This document shows, piece by piece, positions 36,601 through 49,346 of a DNA stretch of 64,000 nt. The DNA is from CBDBIG01 sp965205845 [NCBI: bacterium] (GTDB lineage Bacteria > SAR324). Position numbers and translations under genes: made by a program. The notes under the pieces were generated by a model. That model searched no databases. It saw nothing but the letters and a program-made list of their open reading frames with translations, and was not told where the DNA came from. Numbering within the stretch: the stretch's first letter is position 1; every line of letters begins with the position of its first letter. Where the stretch lies: NCBI GenBank assembly GCA_965205845.1, contig CBDBIG010000004.1, positions 310,001 through 374,000 of the forward strand. The letters run 5' to 3'.

Positions 36601-37848
36601 TTATTTGCCATCGAGTTCGGGTAGGCTCAGCTGGTCGTCTGGAGGATTGCGCTTTACATTACGGCTGGAAAAGTCGAGCTTGTAATGACGCGCTGCCCTT
36701 GCAAGGGCAGCACTGCCTCTATAACGCTCGCTGGGCAAATCACCCCTTTCAAGGCAGTGTATGATGGCGTCTGCAATCCAACATTCGATCTTCATCACGG
36801 TCATTTTTTTACGCAAGCGTCCTTGGTCATCGCGGTTAAGCACGTTTGGCATGGTGTTGGTCGTTACAAACTCGGTGAGGTAGGACGAGTTAAGGTTCTC
36901 ACGCCCTTCGGGAGAGATATACGTGTGGGTGCAGTAAAAATAGATACTTTCAGGGCGCCCTTCAGGGTTTTCTGCCAACAACGAGATGGCACTGGCAATG
37001 GTACCTCCTGTGCGCACCATGTCATCCAAAATAAAGACCTGCCTGTCTTTAAGCAGGTTTAAGTCGCTGGGAGCATTAAGCGCCACCAAGCGTTGACCCA
37101 GTCGGGTTTTTTGCAAAACCACGATGCCGCTTTGCGTAAGACCTGTGGCTTGACGCACACGATGTACAAATTTGGATGCACCCTGGTCAGGTGCCACAAA
37201 GCACACCTGCTTGCCTTGGTTTTTGCGCGAGGCGGTTTGCAAGATAAACTGGGCCACAATATGCGAAATATCCAAGTTGATGAAAGGGGTATATTCGGCA
37301 TGATTTTGGTAGATGGTAGCGTAAATTTGCTGTAGAATTCCGGGTTTGTGATTGTGTACGGTAACCACTTGGTCCACGCCGCTCGCGTGAAGCATTTTGG
37401 CATACCATTCGGCAGAAAAGGGTTGGCCGTCAAATTTTTTGCGTGCTTCAAGGCTTTGCATTTGCGGATGTTGCAGAAAGTGCGGACCGCGATCTTGCGC
37501 CGAAAAAAACAGATCTGGCTCGATTAACACCACCCGTTCTGCACCGTTCTCTTTGGCAGCGCGGCTGATAAGCATGTTGCGCAAGGCCAGTTCGTTGCGG
37601 CTGTGGTGTGGGGAGGAAGTCGAAATGAGGTAGATGCGTTTGCCTTTGAGACCATGGCCAATATGCCCTAGGTCGTGCTCATCCACCAAAAAACGCGGGC
37701 AAAACTCATCGTTGGCAAAGGTTTTTAGCGAGATGAGGTCCGAAATGTCTGTTTTTTGTCCGACTTGGTGTCCAACATCAAGGGCAAAGGATGCGTCTGC
37801 CCAATTCGATAACACCAAGATATCTTGGCTGCTTAACATACGTTTCAA
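36601..37848 (-). CDS. Ribose-phosphate pyrophosphokinase-like protein (long form)
   Basis: Two phosphoribosyltransferase-type domains as in PRPP synthetase, which makes PRPP from ribose 5-phosphate and ATP. The PRPP-binding loop is FILDDMVRTGGTI and the region FVAPDQGASKFVHRV matches the first active-site loop. It has 415 residues against about 315 in standard enzymes; the extra length is mainly at the C-terminus (after EFVTTN). It precedes purE and purD on the same strand; PRPP feeds that pathway. It might be a divergent paralogue. Confidence 0.78.
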   Translation of the reverse strand: MKRMLSSQDILVLSNWADASFALDVGHQVGQKTDISDLISLKTFANDEFCPRFLVDEHDLGHIGHGLKGKRIYLISTSSPHHSRNELALRNMLISRAAKENGAERVVLIEPDLFFSAQDRGPHFLQHPQMQSLEARKKFDGQPFSAEWYAKMLHASGVDQVVTVHNHKPGILQQIYATIYQNHAEYTPFINLDISHIVAQFILQTASRKNQGKQVCFVAPDQGASKFVHRVRQATGLTQSGIVVLQKTRLGQRLVALNAPSDLNLLKDRQVFILDDMVRTGGTIASAISLLAENPEGRPESIYFYCTHTYISPEGRENLNSSYLTEFVTTNTMPNVLNRDDQGRLRKKMTVMKIECWIADAIIHCLERGDLPSERYRGSAALARAARHYKLDFSSRNVKRNPPDDQLSLPELDGK

Positions 37849-37968
37849 AACCTTAGGTGCGAAGCAGAAAGGCCCGTTCTAATAAATGGTCGCAGGCAAA
37901 CAGAGAGCCTCATAAAACCCAAGCACCTCATGCGTTATTATCAAGGATTAACGCACAGACGAGCAAGG

Positions 37969-38472
37969 CTAAATTAGTGTTGAATAATGAAGTTTTAAAT
38001 GTGTCGCGCGCACTTTTTCTGCTTGGGCTTTGGCGTGGTCCGCCAAGCGGGCAGCCAGAGTAGGATTATTAAGGGCTAAAATACGTGCGGCCAACAAGGC
38101 AGCATTTTCGCCTCCATTGACAGAAACCGTGGCAGTGGGAACTCCCGGGGGCATTTGGGCAATGGCCAGCAAAGCATCCACCCCACCCAGGGCACCGGAC
38201 TGCACGGGCAAGCCAATCACGGGAAACAGGGTTTCTGCAGCCACCACCCCTGGGAGGGCCGCGGCCATGCCCGCAATCGCAATCCAGACCGTTACCCCCT
38301 GGGCCTCGGCTAATTCAACAAAACGACGTACCCGCTTAGGGGTACGATGGGCGGAAGCCACGGCAGCTTCAACCTCGACCGAGAGCCCTTTGAGCACCGC
38401 AAAAACTTTATCTGCAACTGCACTATCAGAGGCACTCCCTAGAATAACCCCCACTTTGGCTTGCTTTGTCAC
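37969..38472 (-). CDS. purE: N5-carboxyaminoimidazole ribonucleotide mutase (PurE class I)
   Basis: Purine biosynthesis step converting N5-CAIR to CAIR. GVILGSASDSAVADKVF at the N-terminus, VASAHRTPKRVR, then AIAGMAAALPGVVAAET and PVIGLPVQSGALGGVDALL are all diagnostic. 167 residues, normal. purD follows upstream on the same strand, so the genes may be transcribed together (purD-purE). Confidence 0.95.
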   Translation of the reverse strand: MTKQAKVGVILGSASDSAVADKVFAVLKGLSVEVEAAVASAHRTPKRVRRFVELAEAQGVTVWIAIAGMAAALPGVVAAETLFPVIGLPVQSGALGGVDALLAIAQMPPGVPTATVSVNGGENAALLAARILALNNPTLAARLADHAKAQAEKVRATHLKLHYSTLI

Positions 38473-38564
38473 GTGTTTTTAAAACCATCCCCTCGTTAAA
38501 TTATCGTTGTCTCTCACAGCGTTCTGCCCATTTAGAGCAAAGCTAAAGTAAAGATGCAAGTGTT

Positions 38565-39902
38565 TTACACGCGCGTTTTGGGGTTTGCTTTAAACCCGAT
38601 ATCGCGTCGATAATGGGCCCCCTCCCAGCCCACATGGGCACTGGCTTTGTACACGGTTTTAAGGGCTTGTGAAAGGGTGTCCTCGCACGCACAAAGGCCA
38701 AACACACGCCCGCCTGTCGTTTGCCAATGGCAGGTTAGGGGTTGCTTGGGCCACGGTTTGAAGGGGCCAATCCTTTGAGTGCCTGCGTGAAATACCCAGC
38801 AAGGGTTGGGTTGGGCAGTGGACAACTGCCCTTGGGAATTTAACCCCCAAATGGGCAGACCTTTAGGGTATTCCAATGGGTAGCCTTTGGTTGTAAACAC
38901 CACGCAAGCCGCGGCTTTTTGTTGCCAGTGCACGGTATTTTGCGGAGGCACACGCCCTTGTGCAATGGCGTGCAATAGGGGTAGCAAATCGCTTTGCAAC
39001 AGCAGCATTAAGGGCTGGCATTCGGGGTCGCCAAAGCGGCAGTTAAATTCCACCACCTTGGCTTCGTTTTGATGAATCATGAGACCGAGGTATAGGATAC
39101 CCGAATAAGGCTTCCCTTCGCACGCCATGCCTTGCAAAGTGGGGCGTAAAATACGGCTTACAACATGCGTTAGCACGGTGGGTGTTACAACGGGCGCTGG
39201 CCCATAGGCCCCCATACCACCCGTGTTGGGTCCTTGATCTTGATCAAGCAAGCGTTTGTGATCTTGGGTGGCAGGACTAAGAATAAATTCTTCACCATGG
39301 CAAAAGGCAAAAAGCGAGGCTTCCTCCCCTGGCAAAAAAGATTCAATCAACACTTTTTCGTGCCTATCTGTGGCACGTTTCTTGTTCCCTTCCATAAGGC
39401 TTTGCAACTGGGTGGTGGCCTTCTCCAACGTGTGATGGATGAAGACCCCTTTTCCCCCCGCAAGGCCGTCCATTTTAAGAACATAGGGCGGGGCAAGGCT
39501 TTGGAGGTATTTCAGAGCAGGCGTAAGTTGGGTAAAACAGCGGCTGGTAGCGGTGGGCACGCCCCAGCGTTCCATACCTTGCTTGGCAAAATCTTTGCTG
39601 CTTTCCAACTGGGCAGCGTGCTGACTGGGACCAAATACAAGGATATGAACTTGGCGTAAAGCATCGCTTAAACCCGTTGCCAATGGTGCTTCAGGTCCAA
39701 TAACGACCAAGTCAATGGCGTGTTGGGTGGCAAATTGGCAGGTAGCTTGAATGGTTTTCAAATCAAGGCATTGGGTGTGGGGCAGAAGGCCGATGGCATT
39801 GGAACCAGGGGCCGCATACAACTGGGTGAGCAAAGGACTTTGGGTAAGCTTCCATGCCAGTGCATGCTCCCTTCCGCCCCCACCAATCAGCAGTACTTTC
39901 AT
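38565..39902 (-). CDS. purD: Phosphoribosylamine-glycine ligase
   Basis: Second step of purine synthesis, joining glycine to phosphoribosylamine with ATP. MKVLLIGGGGREHALAWKL marks the start, so ATG at 39902 is chosen over 39941. ATP-grasp text: YVLKMDGLAGGKGV, SFLPGEEASLFAFC, DHKRLLDQDQGPNTGGMGAY and EFNCRFGDPECQPLM. About 445 residues, slightly longer than the 425-430 common form. Confidence 0.95.
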   Translation of the reverse strand: MKVLLIGGGGREHALAWKLTQSPLLTQLYAAPGSNAIGLLPHTQCLDLKTIQATCQFATQHAIDLVVIGPEAPLATGLSDALRQVHILVFGPSQHAAQLESSKDFAKQGMERWGVPTATSRCFTQLTPALKYLQSLAPPYVLKMDGLAGGKGVFIHHTLEKATTQLQSLMEGNKKRATDRHEKVLIESFLPGEEASLFAFCHGEEFILSPATQDHKRLLDQDQGPNTGGMGAYGPAPVVTPTVLTHVVSRILRPTLQGMACEGKPYSGILYLGLMIHQNEAKVVEFNCRFGDPECQPLMLLLQSDLLPLLHAIAQGRVPPQNTVHWQQKAAACVVFTTKGYPLEYPKGLPIWGLNSQGQLSTAQPNPCWVFHAGTQRIGPFKPWPKQPLTCHWQTTGGRVFGLCACEDTLSQALKTVYKASAHVGWEGAHYRRDIGFKANPKTRV

Positions 39903-39960
39903 GAGCTTCTTTCGCATTGTCGGGCTGACCGCGTTACCCATTTTTTGCTTTTTCTTTTAA

Positions 39961-40439
39961 GGCCGGCACCCCATTACCCGCCAAGGGATTGTGTAACCTC
40001 TCGGGTGAAAGGTCAAACACCACCCAGAGTTTATCCTTAGCTTGTGTTATCGAGCCCTTTTAACCCAGTAATGGCCCCAAGGCTTTGCGGATAGCAATAG
40101 CCATTAACAGGTGAGATGTTGGTAAAGCGCAACGGGCATTGAACAGCCAACCAATAGGTGGCTTGTTGTGCATGCCTTTTGTTGCCAAAGGGGTAAATTC
40201 TTGGGTTAGGCGCATCAGGCCTCGCTAAGTTGGGACGAAGGGGATGACAAGCATCGGCAGAGGTTTACTCCATGTTTTTAGGCAAACCCCACCGTTGCCC
40301 CCTACCTAAACAGGAGGAGGGTCTTTGGGCTGAAAAAGGTTGGGGGTTTGCCTAGGCATGACAAAAACACCCCAAATTTCATCGCAAAATGTTGGCTCCC
40401 TGCCAAAAACAAGGTGTGCCGCGCCAATGTAAACACCCG
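39961..40439. other. Intergenic region between purD and rpoC
   Basis: About 480 bases with no recognised gene. It lies downstream of rpoC and upstream of purD, both on the minus strand. C-rich stretches such as CCCACCGTTGCCCCC occur, but no hairpin with a T-run could be assigned as a terminator with confidence. Confidence 0.3.
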
Positions 40440-43400
40440 TTAATCGTCTGCGCTGGGCGGCAGTAAATGCACTTTTCTTTCCAAGCTGGGTTTGCCCATT
40501 AAAAAAGCAGTCGTACTTTGCGAGCCTGGCACCACGGCCTCGGGCACCACAAGCTCTTCTTCACCATCGGGTGCCGTGTATTCCACCTTGCTAAACAGGT
40601 TGTAACCCGTACCTGCTGGGATAAGTTTGCCCATGATCACGTTCTCTTTCAAGCCACGTAAAAAATCGCTTTTCCCTTGAATGGAGGCTTCGGTTAAAAC
40701 CTTGGTGGTATCTTGAAAGGAGGCTGCAGAAATAAACGAATCGGTGCTTAAAGCTGCCTTGGTAATACTTTGTAGTACAGGGCGCGCATTGGCGATTCCC
40801 TTCCTTTGCATCAAGGATTCCTGGTTGATACGCTCAAATTCATGCCTTGGGACTTGCTCGTTTACCAAAAAGGTACTATCCCCTGTCTCGCTAATGATCA
40901 CCTGCTTTAGCATTTGGCGTACAATCACTTCAATATGCTTGTCGTGAATATTCACGCCTTGCAGGCGGTACACCTCTTGTACTTCATTCACCAGATATTT
41001 TTGGAGTTCTTTGGGCCCTAGCACAGAAAGGATGTCATGAGGATTGGCCAAGCCGTCGACAATGGGTTCGCCCGCTTGGACCTCATCTTCTTCATGCACA
41101 ATCACGTGCTTTCCGCGTGGAATAAGGTATTCCATAGGCTCACCATGTTCTGGGGTAACGATCACGCGGCGCTTTCGCTTCACATCCTTGCCAAAACTAA
41201 CCACCCCGTTAATATCAGAAATAATGGAGGGATCCTTAGGAATGCGTGCTTCAAACAGTTCAACCACCCGCGGCAACCCTCCTGTGATATCGCGGTTGCG
41301 CGAGATCTCACGTGGAATACGAGCCAGCACCGCCCCTTCAAGAATACTCTGTCCCTCGGTCACCATCAGCTCCGCACGGGCGGGCAAGAAGAAGCGTGCC
41401 GATTTCCCTGTGTGATTCGAGGTTTTGGGAATCCCACTTTCATCGCAAATGGCAATTTGAGGCTGCTGTTCGGTGCTCCCATGATCTAGAATAATTTTGC
41501 GCGCAAGCCCCGTTTCTTTGTTCATTTGCTCGCGCATGGTCACACCCTCGACAATATCGGCAAAGGCAACGACACCTGCTGTATCTGAAAGAATAGGCAT
41601 CGCAAAGGGATCCCACTCGGCAATGGTTTGCCCGCGGGAAACTTGCGACCCGTTGGCTACCAATAACAGCGTCCCCATGGGTAAAGCACGCGTTTCCAGA
41701 TCACGCCCATGAGGGTCCACAATCCGAGCCTCGGTTTTGCGCCCCATCACAATCCAATGCCCCGTCTCGTTTTTCACGACCTGCACGTTGCTATAGTCTA
41801 GTTTGCCTGAAAGATTGGCATCCCACTTGCTGCTTTCCACCTGCTGGCTGGCTGCGCCACCAATATGGAACGTACGCATGGTCAGTTGCGTGCCAGGCTC
41901 TCCAATACTCTGGGCTGCAATCACACCCACAGCCTCGCCTAAGGAAATCAAGCGCCCATGAGCAAGGTCGCGCCCGTAGCACAGCGTACACACGCCAAAC
42001 TCTTGGGCACAGGTAAGCACTGAGCGTATGAGCGCACGCTCAACCCCTGCCTCTTCAATGGTACGGGCTTTTTCTTCATCGATTTCCTCATTGGATTTTA
42101 CCAATAAATCACCACGTACGGGGTCGCGAATGTCTTCCACACTCACCCGCCCCAACACGCGTTCTCCTAAGGATTCAATAATTTCACCCGACTCAACCAA
42201 GGCGGTTATCTCAATCCCGTCCATGGCACCACAGTCATGGGCTGTAACAATGCCATCTTGGGCTACGTCTACCAAACGGCGGGTTAAATATCCCGAATTG
42301 GCGGTTTTTAGGGCGGTGTCCGCCAAACCTTTGCGCGCACCATGGGTCGAAATAAAGTACTGCAGTACGCTTAAACCCTCACGAAAATTCGCTGTAATGG
42401 GGGTTTCAAGAATTTCACCCGATGGCTTGGCCATCAACCCACGCATGCCCGCCAATTGTTTCATTTGTTGGGCACTACCCCTTGCACCAGAGTCCGCCAT
42501 CACAAAAATAGAATTGATGCTGCCAGCCTGTTTATCAGGGCTAACGCGCAGGTTTTCAAGCATGCTGTCTGCCACTTTGTCGGTGAGACGTGCCCAAATA
42601 TCAATCACCTTGTTATAGCGTTCACCATCTGTAATCAACCCATCGACATACTGCTGGCGCACTTCAAGCACATCTTGTTGTGCTTGGGCCAGCATTTTGC
42701 CTTTGTTGGCAGGAATGGTCATGTCGTTGATACAAATTGAAAACCCAGCACTGGTGGCATGCTTAAAGCCCAGTTGCTTTAAGGCATCGAGCATTTGCAC
42801 CGTTTTGGCGTTGCCCGCATAGCGGTAGGCTGCATCAACCAGTTGTCCGATTTCGCGCTTTTTAAGCAACCGATTTACATAGCGATAGGGGACTTCTTTG
42901 GGGGTCTGGGCGTAAAGCAGTGCGCGCCCCACGGTGGTATTAACCACCTCGGCGGGTGTGTCGCCCACGGGGTCAAGGCGAATTTGAATGGCATCTTGTA
43001 AGCCAATTTTTTGGTACTCGTAGGCCATTTGCACACTTTCAACCGAGATAAACCGCTTGCCCGCCTGATCGCCTGGGTTTGGAATACCTTCCTTTTCTTT
43101 GGTTAACCAGTACAGCCCAAGCACCATATCCTGGGTGGGGGTCATCACAGGTTTCCCATTGGCAGGCGATAAAATGTTGTTCACAGACATCATCAACACG
43201 CGCGCCTCGAGTTGTGCTTCCACCGAAAGAGGGACGTGCACGGCCATTTGGTCGCCATCAAAATCGGCATTAAAGGCTGTACACACCAAAGGATGGAGAC
43301 GAATGGCCTTGCCTTCGACCAACAACGGCTCAAAGGCCTGAATGCCTAGCCTATGTAAGGTGGGTGCGCGGTTAAGAAGCACAGGATGCTCAGCAATCAC

Positions 43401-44624
43401 CTCGTCTAGCACTTCCCACACCTCTGCGCGGCGTTCTTCAAGCATTTTTTTGGCCATCTTAATGGTGGGTGCTTCGTAGCGGGCCATGAGTTTGTGAAAA
43501 ATAAAGGGCTTAAAGAGCTCCAAGGCCATCATTTTAGGCAAGCCGCACTGGTGCATTTTGAGATCGGGACCCACCACAATCACGGTACGTCCGGAATAAT
43601 CAACCCGTTTGCCAAGCAAGTTCTGCCTAAAGCGCCCTTGCTTGCCTTTAAGCATGTCACTCAGAGATTTCAAGGTTCGCTTGTTAGAACCCACAATCGG
43701 GCGTCCACGCCTGCCATTGTCAAACAGTGCGTCGACCGATTCCTGGAGCATGCGCTTCTCGTTGCGTACAATCAGTTCGGGGGCACGCAGGTCAATCAAG
43801 CGCTTGAGGCGATTGTTGCGGTGGATCACGCGGCGGTATAGGTCGTTGAGGTCACTGGTGGCAAAGCGGCCACCTTCCAACGGCACCAATGGGCGTAGTT
43901 CGGGAGAAAGTACGGGCACTGCAGATAAAATCATGGAGGCAGGATCGTTGCCCGAATCCATGAAGGACTTGACGATCTTCAGACGTTTCACAATTTTTTT
44001 GCGCTTCGCCTCGGAATTGACCTCTTGCATTTCGGCACTCAGTTCGACAAATAACTGCTCAATATCAATGTTTTGCAGCAGTTCTTTCACGGCATCTGCC
44101 CCCATTCCGATGCGCATATCCGGATGTGCGTCCAACAGTTCATTGGCCTTGCTCTCTTCCACCAGCTCATGCATTTTAAGGTCTGAACTGCCCGCTTCGA
44201 GGACAATGTAAGCATCGAAATACAGCACGCGCTCAAGCTCGCGCAAGGTGATATCAATGAGGTTGCCAATGCGACTAGGGACCCCTTTAAGAAACCAAAC
44301 GTGGGACACAGGGCTGGCCAGTTTAATATGCCCTAAGCGTTCACGGCGCACTTTGGATTGAATTACCTCAACGCCGCATTTTTCACAGGTAATGCCGCGG
44401 TGTTTCATGCGCTTGTACTTGCCACATATGCACTCAAAGTCATGGATTGGTCCAAAGATACGCGGACAAAACAAACCATCACGTTCGGGCTTAAAGGTAC
44501 GATAGTTGATGGTTTCAGAGGTTTTTACCTCCCCATGACTCCACGCTAAAATGTCGTCTGCTGTAGCCAGGCGAATGTTTACCGAGGAGTAGTCAGCAAC
44601 GGCAGGTTTGCGTTTATCCAGCAT
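40440..44624 (-). CDS. rpoC: DNA-directed RNA polymerase subunit beta'
   Basis: Largest core polymerase subunit, 1394 residues. The first zinc finger (CICGKYKR and CEKCGVEV), the catalytic [12 protein letters not shown], the trigger-loop text (HIGGAASQ) and the second zinc site ([19 protein letters not shown]) are present. The start ATG is at 44624. It is separated from rpoB by 310 bases, which is unusually long and filled with repeats. Confidence 0.98.
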   Translation of the reverse strand: MLDKRKPAVADYSSVNIRLATADDILAWSHGEVKTSETINYRTFKPERDGLFCPRIFGPIHDFECICGKYKRMKHRGITCEKCGVEVIQSKVRRERLGHIKLASPVSHVWFLKGVPSRIGNLIDITLRELERVLYFDAYIVLEAGSSDLKMHELVEESKANELLDAHPDMRIGMGADAVKELLQNIDIEQLFVELSAEMQEVNSEAKRKKIVKRLKIVKSFMDSGNDPASMILSAVPVLSPELRPLVPLEGGRFATSDLNDLYRRVIHRNNRLKRLIDLRAPELIVRNEKRMLQESVDALFDNGRRGRPIVGSNKRTLKSLSDMLKGKQGRFRQNLLGKRVDYSGRTVIVVGPDLKMHQCGLPKMMALELFKPFIFHKLMARYEAPTIKMAKKMLEERRAEVWEVLDEVIAEHPVLLNRAPTLHRLGIQAFEPLLVEGKAIRLHPLVCTAFNADFDGDQMAVHVPLSVEAQLEARVLMMSVNNILSPANGKPVMTPTQDMVLGLYWLTKEKEGIPNPGDQAGKRFISVESVQMAYEYQKIGLQDAIQIRLDPVGDTPAEVVNTTVGRALLYAQTPKEVPYRYVNRLLKKREIGQLVDAAYRYAGNAKTVQMLDALKQLGFKHATSAGFSICINDMTIPANKGKMLAQAQQDVLEVRQQYVDGLITDGERYNKVIDIWARLTDKVADSMLENLRVSPDKQAGSINSIFVMADSGARGSAQQMKQLAGMRGLMAKPSGEILETPITANFREGLSVLQYFISTHGARKGLADTALKTANSGYLTRRLVDVAQDGIVTAHDCGAMDGIEITALVESGEIIESLGERVLGRVSVEDIRDPVRGDLLVKSNEEIDEEKARTIEEAGVERALIRSVLTCAQEFGVCTLCYGRDLAHGRLISLGEAVGVIAAQSIGEPGTQLTMRTFHIGGAASQQVESSKWDANLSGKLDYSNVQVVKNETGHWIVMGRKTEARIVDPHGRDLETRALPMGTLLLVANGSQVSRGQTIAEWDPFAMPILSDTAGVVAFADIVEGVTMREQMNKETGLARKIILDHGSTEQQPQIAICDESGIPKTSNHTGKSARFFLPARAELMVTEGQSILEGAVLARIPREISRNRDITGGLPRVVELFEARIPKDPSIISDINGVVSFGKDVKRKRRVIVTPEHGEPMEYLIPRGKHVIVHEEDEVQAGEPIVDGLANPHDILSVLGPKELQKYLVNEVQEVYRLQGVNIHDKHIEVIVRQMLKQVIISETGDSTFLVNEQVPRHEFERINQESLMQRKGIANARPVLQSITKAALSTDSFISAASFQDTTKVLTEASIQGKSDFLRGLKENVIMGKLIPAGTGYNLFSKVEYTAPDGEEELVVPEAVVPGSQSTTAFLMGKPSLERKVHLLPPSADD

Positions 44625-44690
44625 ATGAATCCTTCAATTTTCCTCATTTTTGGCGTGTTCAAAATGGGTTTGCCTTTAATTGAGAGCAAG

Positions 44691-44996
44691 GCGCATCGCG
44701 TGCGCGTGTCTTGACTCCTCTTAAGCCTATCTTGGGCATCAAGACAAAGGCTCTTATAATCCATTGACGGGCACCTTATTGACGGGCACCTTAAGGGCGC
44801 ATCGTGCGTGTCTTGACTTGGCTCCCCTTAGCCTATCTTAGGCATCAAGACAAAGGCTCTTATAATCCATTGACGGGCACCTTATTGACGGACACCTTAA
44901 GGGCGCATCGTGCGTGTCTTGACTTGGCTCCTTCCTAGCCTATCTTAACATCAAGACAAAGGCTCTTTAACTCATTGACGAGCACTTTAAAGGATT
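44691..44996. repeat. Three 106-bp tandem copies of the rpoB tail
   Basis: Copies start at 44691, 44797 and 44903, with period 106. The right-hand copy is the true end of rpoB (codes SLCLDVKIG, stop 44935-44937). The other two lie in the rpoB-rpoC spacer and carry the same text with changes and an internal duplicate of TTGACGGGCACCTTA. They are untranslated gene-tail duplicates in the transcript between rpoB and rpoC. Confidence 0.85.
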
Positions 44997-47900
44997 CCGG
45001 CAAGCCCGTCTCCAGTACATAATTGCCTTTTACAATCGATTCGTAAATGCGGTTACGCCCCGTAATGTCGTCTGATTTCACTGTGAGTAATTCTTGCAAG
45101 GTGTACGAGGCCCCATAGGCTTCCAAGGCCCACACCTCCATTTCACCAAAGCGCTGCCCGCCAAACTGTGCTTTGCCGCCCAGAGGTTGCTGTGTTACCA
45201 GGGAATACGGCCCGATACTGCGCGCGTGGATTTTATCATCCACCAAATGGTTGAGTTTCATCATGTAAATACAGCCCACGGTTACGGGTTGCTCAAAGGC
45301 GTCTCCTGTCAAACCATCATACAACCGCACCTGCCCACCACTGGGCAATTGGGCCAGCGAGAACAAGCTTTGCAAATCTTCTTCGCGCGCACCATCAAAC
45401 ACAGGGGTGGCAAAATGGAAGCCTCGGCAAAAATCCTTGGCTTTTTCAGCCAGATCTTCATCGTTTAGCCCATCAAAATAGGTTTGGACTCCCTTGGTGG
45501 CAAATGCCTGCTTTAAAAATGTACGCAAAGGTTTGAGTGGCTGGGCAGCGGCCATCATTTTGTTTACTTGCTTGCCCATTTCAGCAGCAACCCAACCAAG
45601 GTGGGTTTCAAGTACCTGACCCACATTCATCCGCGAAGGCACGCCTAGCGGGTTCAGCACGATATCCACAGGAGTGCCATCCTCGACATAGGGCATATTT
45701 TCAATCGATTCAATGCGTGAAACCACCCCTTTATTGCCATGCCTACCCGCCATTTTATCCCCCACAGAAAGCTTCCGCTTCACGGCAATGTACACCTTGA
45801 TCATGCGAATAACCCCAGGTGGCATTTCGTCACCACGTTCTAGCTTTTGGCAGCGGTCTTCATAGATCTTCTCGAGCAGGTCAATTTGAGCTAGGGCATT
45901 CTCAATAATGCGGGTGATTTGCTTGTCTAAGCGATCATCGCCCACGTGTACATCGCCCCAGCTGCGCAGGGGGATTTTCTCAATGACCTCACTGGTAATG
46001 GCACTCCCTTTTTGAAACAGCACATCATGGGAAGCGTTGGTAATGTCGTAGACCAGTTCTTGCCCTTTTAACATGGGTGCAAGCAAGGACAACATGCTCA
46101 AGCGCACAATCCGCGCCTCGTCTTGGTGATCTTTTTTGTATTGACGATACATCGTATTTTCAATTTCTTTGGTGCGCTCGTCTTTGTCGACCCCTTTGCG
46201 GTTAAAGGTGACCACTTTAATCACAACCCCATCAATGCTTTGAGGGGTACGCAACGAGGTATCGCGCACATCGCCTGCTCGCTCACCAAAAATGGCACGC
46301 AGCAGTTTTTCCTCGGGGTTTAGCTGGGTTTCACCTTTGGGGGTTACTTTACCCACCAAAATATCGCGCCCTTTAACGTAGGTGCCCACGCGAACAATGC
46401 CGCTTTCGTCCAAATACCGTAGCGAATCCTCCCCTACATTGGGGATATCACGGGTGATCTCTTCCCTGCCAAGTTTGGTTTCCCGGGCCACCACCTCGGC
46501 TTCCTCAATGTGAATCGAGGTATATAAATCCTCTCGCACCACCCGCTCGGATATGAGAATCGAGTCCTCGAAATTGTAGCCATTCCAAGGCATGAAGGCC
46601 ACGGTAAGGTTTTGCCCCAAGGCCAAATCACCCTGGTCGCAACTGGGACCATCTGCAATAATATCCCCTTCTTGTACGCGTTGGTTTGCCTTTACAATCG
46701 GACGCTGGTTGATGCAGATGTTTTGATTCGAGCGCTGAAACTTCGCCAAATGGTAAATATCCACATTCGGTTCATTTGCTGCTGAATCGTCACTCAGATT
46801 GACATCGGCTTGAATCACAATCCGCGCGGAATCGAGGCGGTTGACGACCCCTGCGCGCTTGGCAATCAGGCACGCCCCCGAGTCAATGGCGACCTTGCGC
46901 TCCATGCCTGTACCCACCAGGGGTGCGCTCGGCTTGATTAAAGGCACTGCTTGGCGCTGCATGTTAGACCCCATGAGGGCGCGGTTGGCATCGTCGTGTT
47001 CCAAAAAAGGAATCAAGGCAGCCGCGGCAGACACCAACTGATGCGGAGCCACATCCATATAGTCAATTTCTTCGCGGCCAATCATCTCGTACTCCCCCTT
47101 ATGGCGCGCAGATACCAAAGGGTTGCGAAACTGCCTCGCACCATCCAAAGGGGCATTGGCTTGGGCTACTTTGTACTGATCCTCCTCAATGGCAGAAAGG
47201 TAGTTTACCTCTGCACTCACCGCACCCTCTTTCACAGGATGATAGGGGGATTCAATAAAGCCAAAATCGTTGATGGATGCATGGGTCGCAAGGGAGGCAA
47301 TGAGACCAATGTTTGGACCTTCAGGGGTCTCAATGGGGCAAATGCGCCCATAGTGCGAGGCATGGACATCGCGCACATCAAAACCAGCCCATTCACGGGT
47401 GAGCCCCCCAGGGCCCAGCGCACTTAAGCGGCGTTTGTGGGTGATTTCTGCCAAAGGGTTGGTTTGATCCATAAATTGAGAGAGTTGACCGCTCCCAAAA
47501 AACTCGTTAATGGCCGCAGAAACCGATTTGGCATTGACGATGTCGTGAAGCATCATCGACTCGGTTTCATGCAGGTTCATCCGCTCTTTAATGGCGCGTT
47601 CCATGCGTACCAAGCCGATGCGAAACTGGTTTTCGAGCAACTCCCCCACCCCGCGCACGCGCCTGTTACCCAGGTGGTCAATGTCATCCACGGTGCCACT
47701 CACCCCCTCTTTGAGTCGAAGCAGGTATTCAACGGTCCGCAAAATGTCATCATGGTCCAGGGTCAGTTGCTCGATATTGGTATCTGAGCCCAGTTTTTTG
47801 TTTATCTTCATGCGCCCTACCCGCGAAAGGCTGTAGCGCTCGGCACTAAAAAACAAATTGCTGAGCATGCTGCGGGCAGCCTCCATGGTGGCGGGATCGC

Positions 47901-49062
47901 CAGGCTTTAAACGCTTGTAGAGATCAAGCATGGCATCTGCCACGCTCTCCATGCCATCTGCCTCCAAAGTTTGGCGCAGGGAATCGCCCACAGAGTTTTC
48001 GCCAATGTGAATCAGGGGGAGCGTTTTCACACCGTTTTCAATCATTTGATCGAGCAGTGCTTCACTCACAAAAGTGTTGACCGATGCCAGCACATCGCCG
48101 TTGGCATTACACACCTCATCCGAGGTATAGCGCTCAACCACCTCGGTTTTGGCGAGGGGAATGCGCGAAATACCGGCTTCTTCGAGGCGCTTTAAGGCAA
48201 TGCGGGTCATTTTACGCCCTGCGTGCAGCAAGATTTTGTCGTCTTTGGGTGCCAAAATATCCAAAGACGCCCGTTGCCCCTGCAAGGTCTGGGCATTGAA
48301 CTTGGTATAAAACTGGCGCTCTTCTGGAGCAACGCCCAGGGCCTCGCTTAAGTCGATATCCTCGCTCAAATAAAAGCGTTTGATTAGATCGGCCTCTTCA
48401 TAGCCCAAGGCGCGTAACAGCACCGTGGCATGAAATTTTCGCTTGCGATCGATGCGTACATTCAGCATGTTTTTGCCGTCAAACTCGAAATCAAGCCACG
48501 AGCCGCGTTGAGGAATGATGCGGGCGGTGTATAGCAAAGAGCCGCCAAGTTGGGTGTTTTTGTGATCTTCAAGAACCACCACCCCTGGGCTTTTGTGCAT
48601 CTGGCAAACAATTACGCGCTCGGTACCGTTAATCACAAACGATCCACTGTCGGTCATTAAAGGAATTTCACCAAGGTAAATATCTTGTTCTTTAATGTCA
48701 TGAATTTGCTTGGTTCCATCTTGGGCGGCTTCTTTTTCCCACACAATCAAGCGTAAAGAAACGCGGAGGGGGGCGGAGTAGGTAAACCCACGCACACGAC
48801 ACTCATCCACCATATACACGGGATCCCCAAGGCGATAGTTGACATATTCGAGGGTGGTTGAACCGCTGTAGTCAGAAATAGGGAACACAGAGCGAAAAAC
48901 GGCATCCAGTCCTTCGACCTTACGCTTCTTGACATCGGTGTTTTTTTGCAAAAACCGCTCGTAAGACTGCACTTGCATATCAAGCAAATGCGGCATGGGC
49001 GGTGTTTGAATGCGACCGAAGGAATAACGAAAACGATTTTTAAATTGTTCAGACCCCAGCAT
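44935..49062 (-). CDS. rpoB: DNA-directed RNA polymerase subunit beta
   Basis: Second core polymerase subunit, 1375 residues. [23 protein letters not shown] rifampicin region followed by [17 protein letters not shown] is present. Other signatures are [44 protein letters not shown] [15 protein letters not shown] and [20 protein letters not shown]. Upstream rplJ/rplL are not beside it; ribF is divergent. Confidence 0.98.
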   Translation of the reverse strand: MLGSEQFKNRFRYSFGRIQTPPMPHLLDMQVQSYERFLQKNTDVKKRKVEGLDAVFRSVFPISDYSGSTTLEYVNYRLGDPVYMVDECRVRGFTYSAPLRVSLRLIVWEKEAAQDGTKQIHDIKEQDIYLGEIPLMTDSGSFVINGTERVIVCQMHKSPGVVVLEDHKNTQLGGSLLYTARIIPQRGSWLDFEFDGKNMLNVRIDRKRKFHATVLLRALGYEEADLIKRFYLSEDIDLSEALGVAPEERQFYTKFNAQTLQGQRASLDILAPKDDKILLHAGRKMTRIALKRLEEAGISRIPLAKTEVVERYTSDEVCNANGDVLASVNTFVSEALLDQMIENGVKTLPLIHIGENSVGDSLRQTLEADGMESVADAMLDLYKRLKPGDPATMEAARSMLSNLFFSAERYSLSRVGRMKINKKLGSDTNIEQLTLDHDDILRTVEYLLRLKEGVSGTVDDIDHLGNRRVRGVGELLENQFRIGLVRMERAIKERMNLHETESMMLHDIVNAKSVSAAINEFFGSGQLSQFMDQTNPLAEITHKRRLSALGPGGLTREWAGFDVRDVHASHYGRICPIETPEGPNIGLIASLATHASINDFGFIESPYHPVKEGAVSAEVNYLSAIEEDQYKVAQANAPLDGARQFRNPLVSARHKGEYEMIGREEIDYMDVAPHQLVSAAAALIPFLEHDDANRALMGSNMQRQAVPLIKPSAPLVGTGMERKVAIDSGACLIAKRAGVVNRLDSARIVIQADVNLSDDSAANEPNVDIYHLAKFQRSNQNICINQRPIVKANQRVQEGDIIADGPSCDQGDLALGQNLTVAFMPWNGYNFEDSILISERVVREDLYTSIHIEEAEVVARETKLGREEITRDIPNVGEDSLRYLDESGIVRVGTYVKGRDILVGKVTPKGETQLNPEEKLLRAIFGERAGDVRDTSLRTPQSIDGVVIKVVTFNRKGVDKDERTKEIENTMYRQYKKDHQDEARIVRLSMLSLLAPMLKGQELVYDITNASHDVLFQKGSAITSEVIEKIPLRSWGDVHVGDDRLDKQITRIIENALAQIDLLEKIYEDRCQKLERGDEMPPGVIRMIKVYIAVKRKLSVGDKMAGRHGNKGVVSRIESIENMPYVEDGTPVDIVLNPLGVPSRMNVGQVLETHLGWVAAEMGKQVNKMMAAAQPLKPLRTFLKQAFATKGVQTYFDGLNDEDLAEKAKDFCRGFHFATPVFDGAREEDLQSLFSLAQLPSGGQVRLYDGLTGDAFEQPVTVGCIYMMKLNHLVDDKIHARSIGPYSLVTQQPLGGKAQFGGQRFGEMEVWALEAYGASYTLQELLTVKSDDITGRNRIYESIVKGNYVLETGLPESFKVLVNELKSLCLDVKIG

Positions 49063-49210
49063 CGGTGACGGTGTTCTACTTTCTCACTAAAATGTGAATG
49101 GATGAAGGCATTGCCCACAAAACAAGCCCTTGCGCATACACTCCCAAAATTTACATCCCCAGCCACAAATAAAGGGTTGGCGTAATGTTTTGCAGCAGCA
49201 ACAAATTTTT

Positions 49211-49240
49211 TGCTAGCATGGGGCGTGGGCTTTTTGTCAA
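49211..49240 (-). promoter_or_regulatory. Candidate promoter upstream of rpoB
   Basis: On the minus strand TTGACA (49240-49235) is followed by a GCTAGCAA-like -10 region about 17-19 bases later (49211-49217). It lies about 150 bases before rpoB. The -10 match is weak. Confidence 0.3.
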
Positions 49241-49346
49241 GGTGGAGGGATTACCAGATTCCTGACATATATCTCATATTGATCCACAAGTGCAACTTTT
49301 TCTTTGGATTTTTATAATACCTTCTCAAGACCATAAAGTTTTCACC

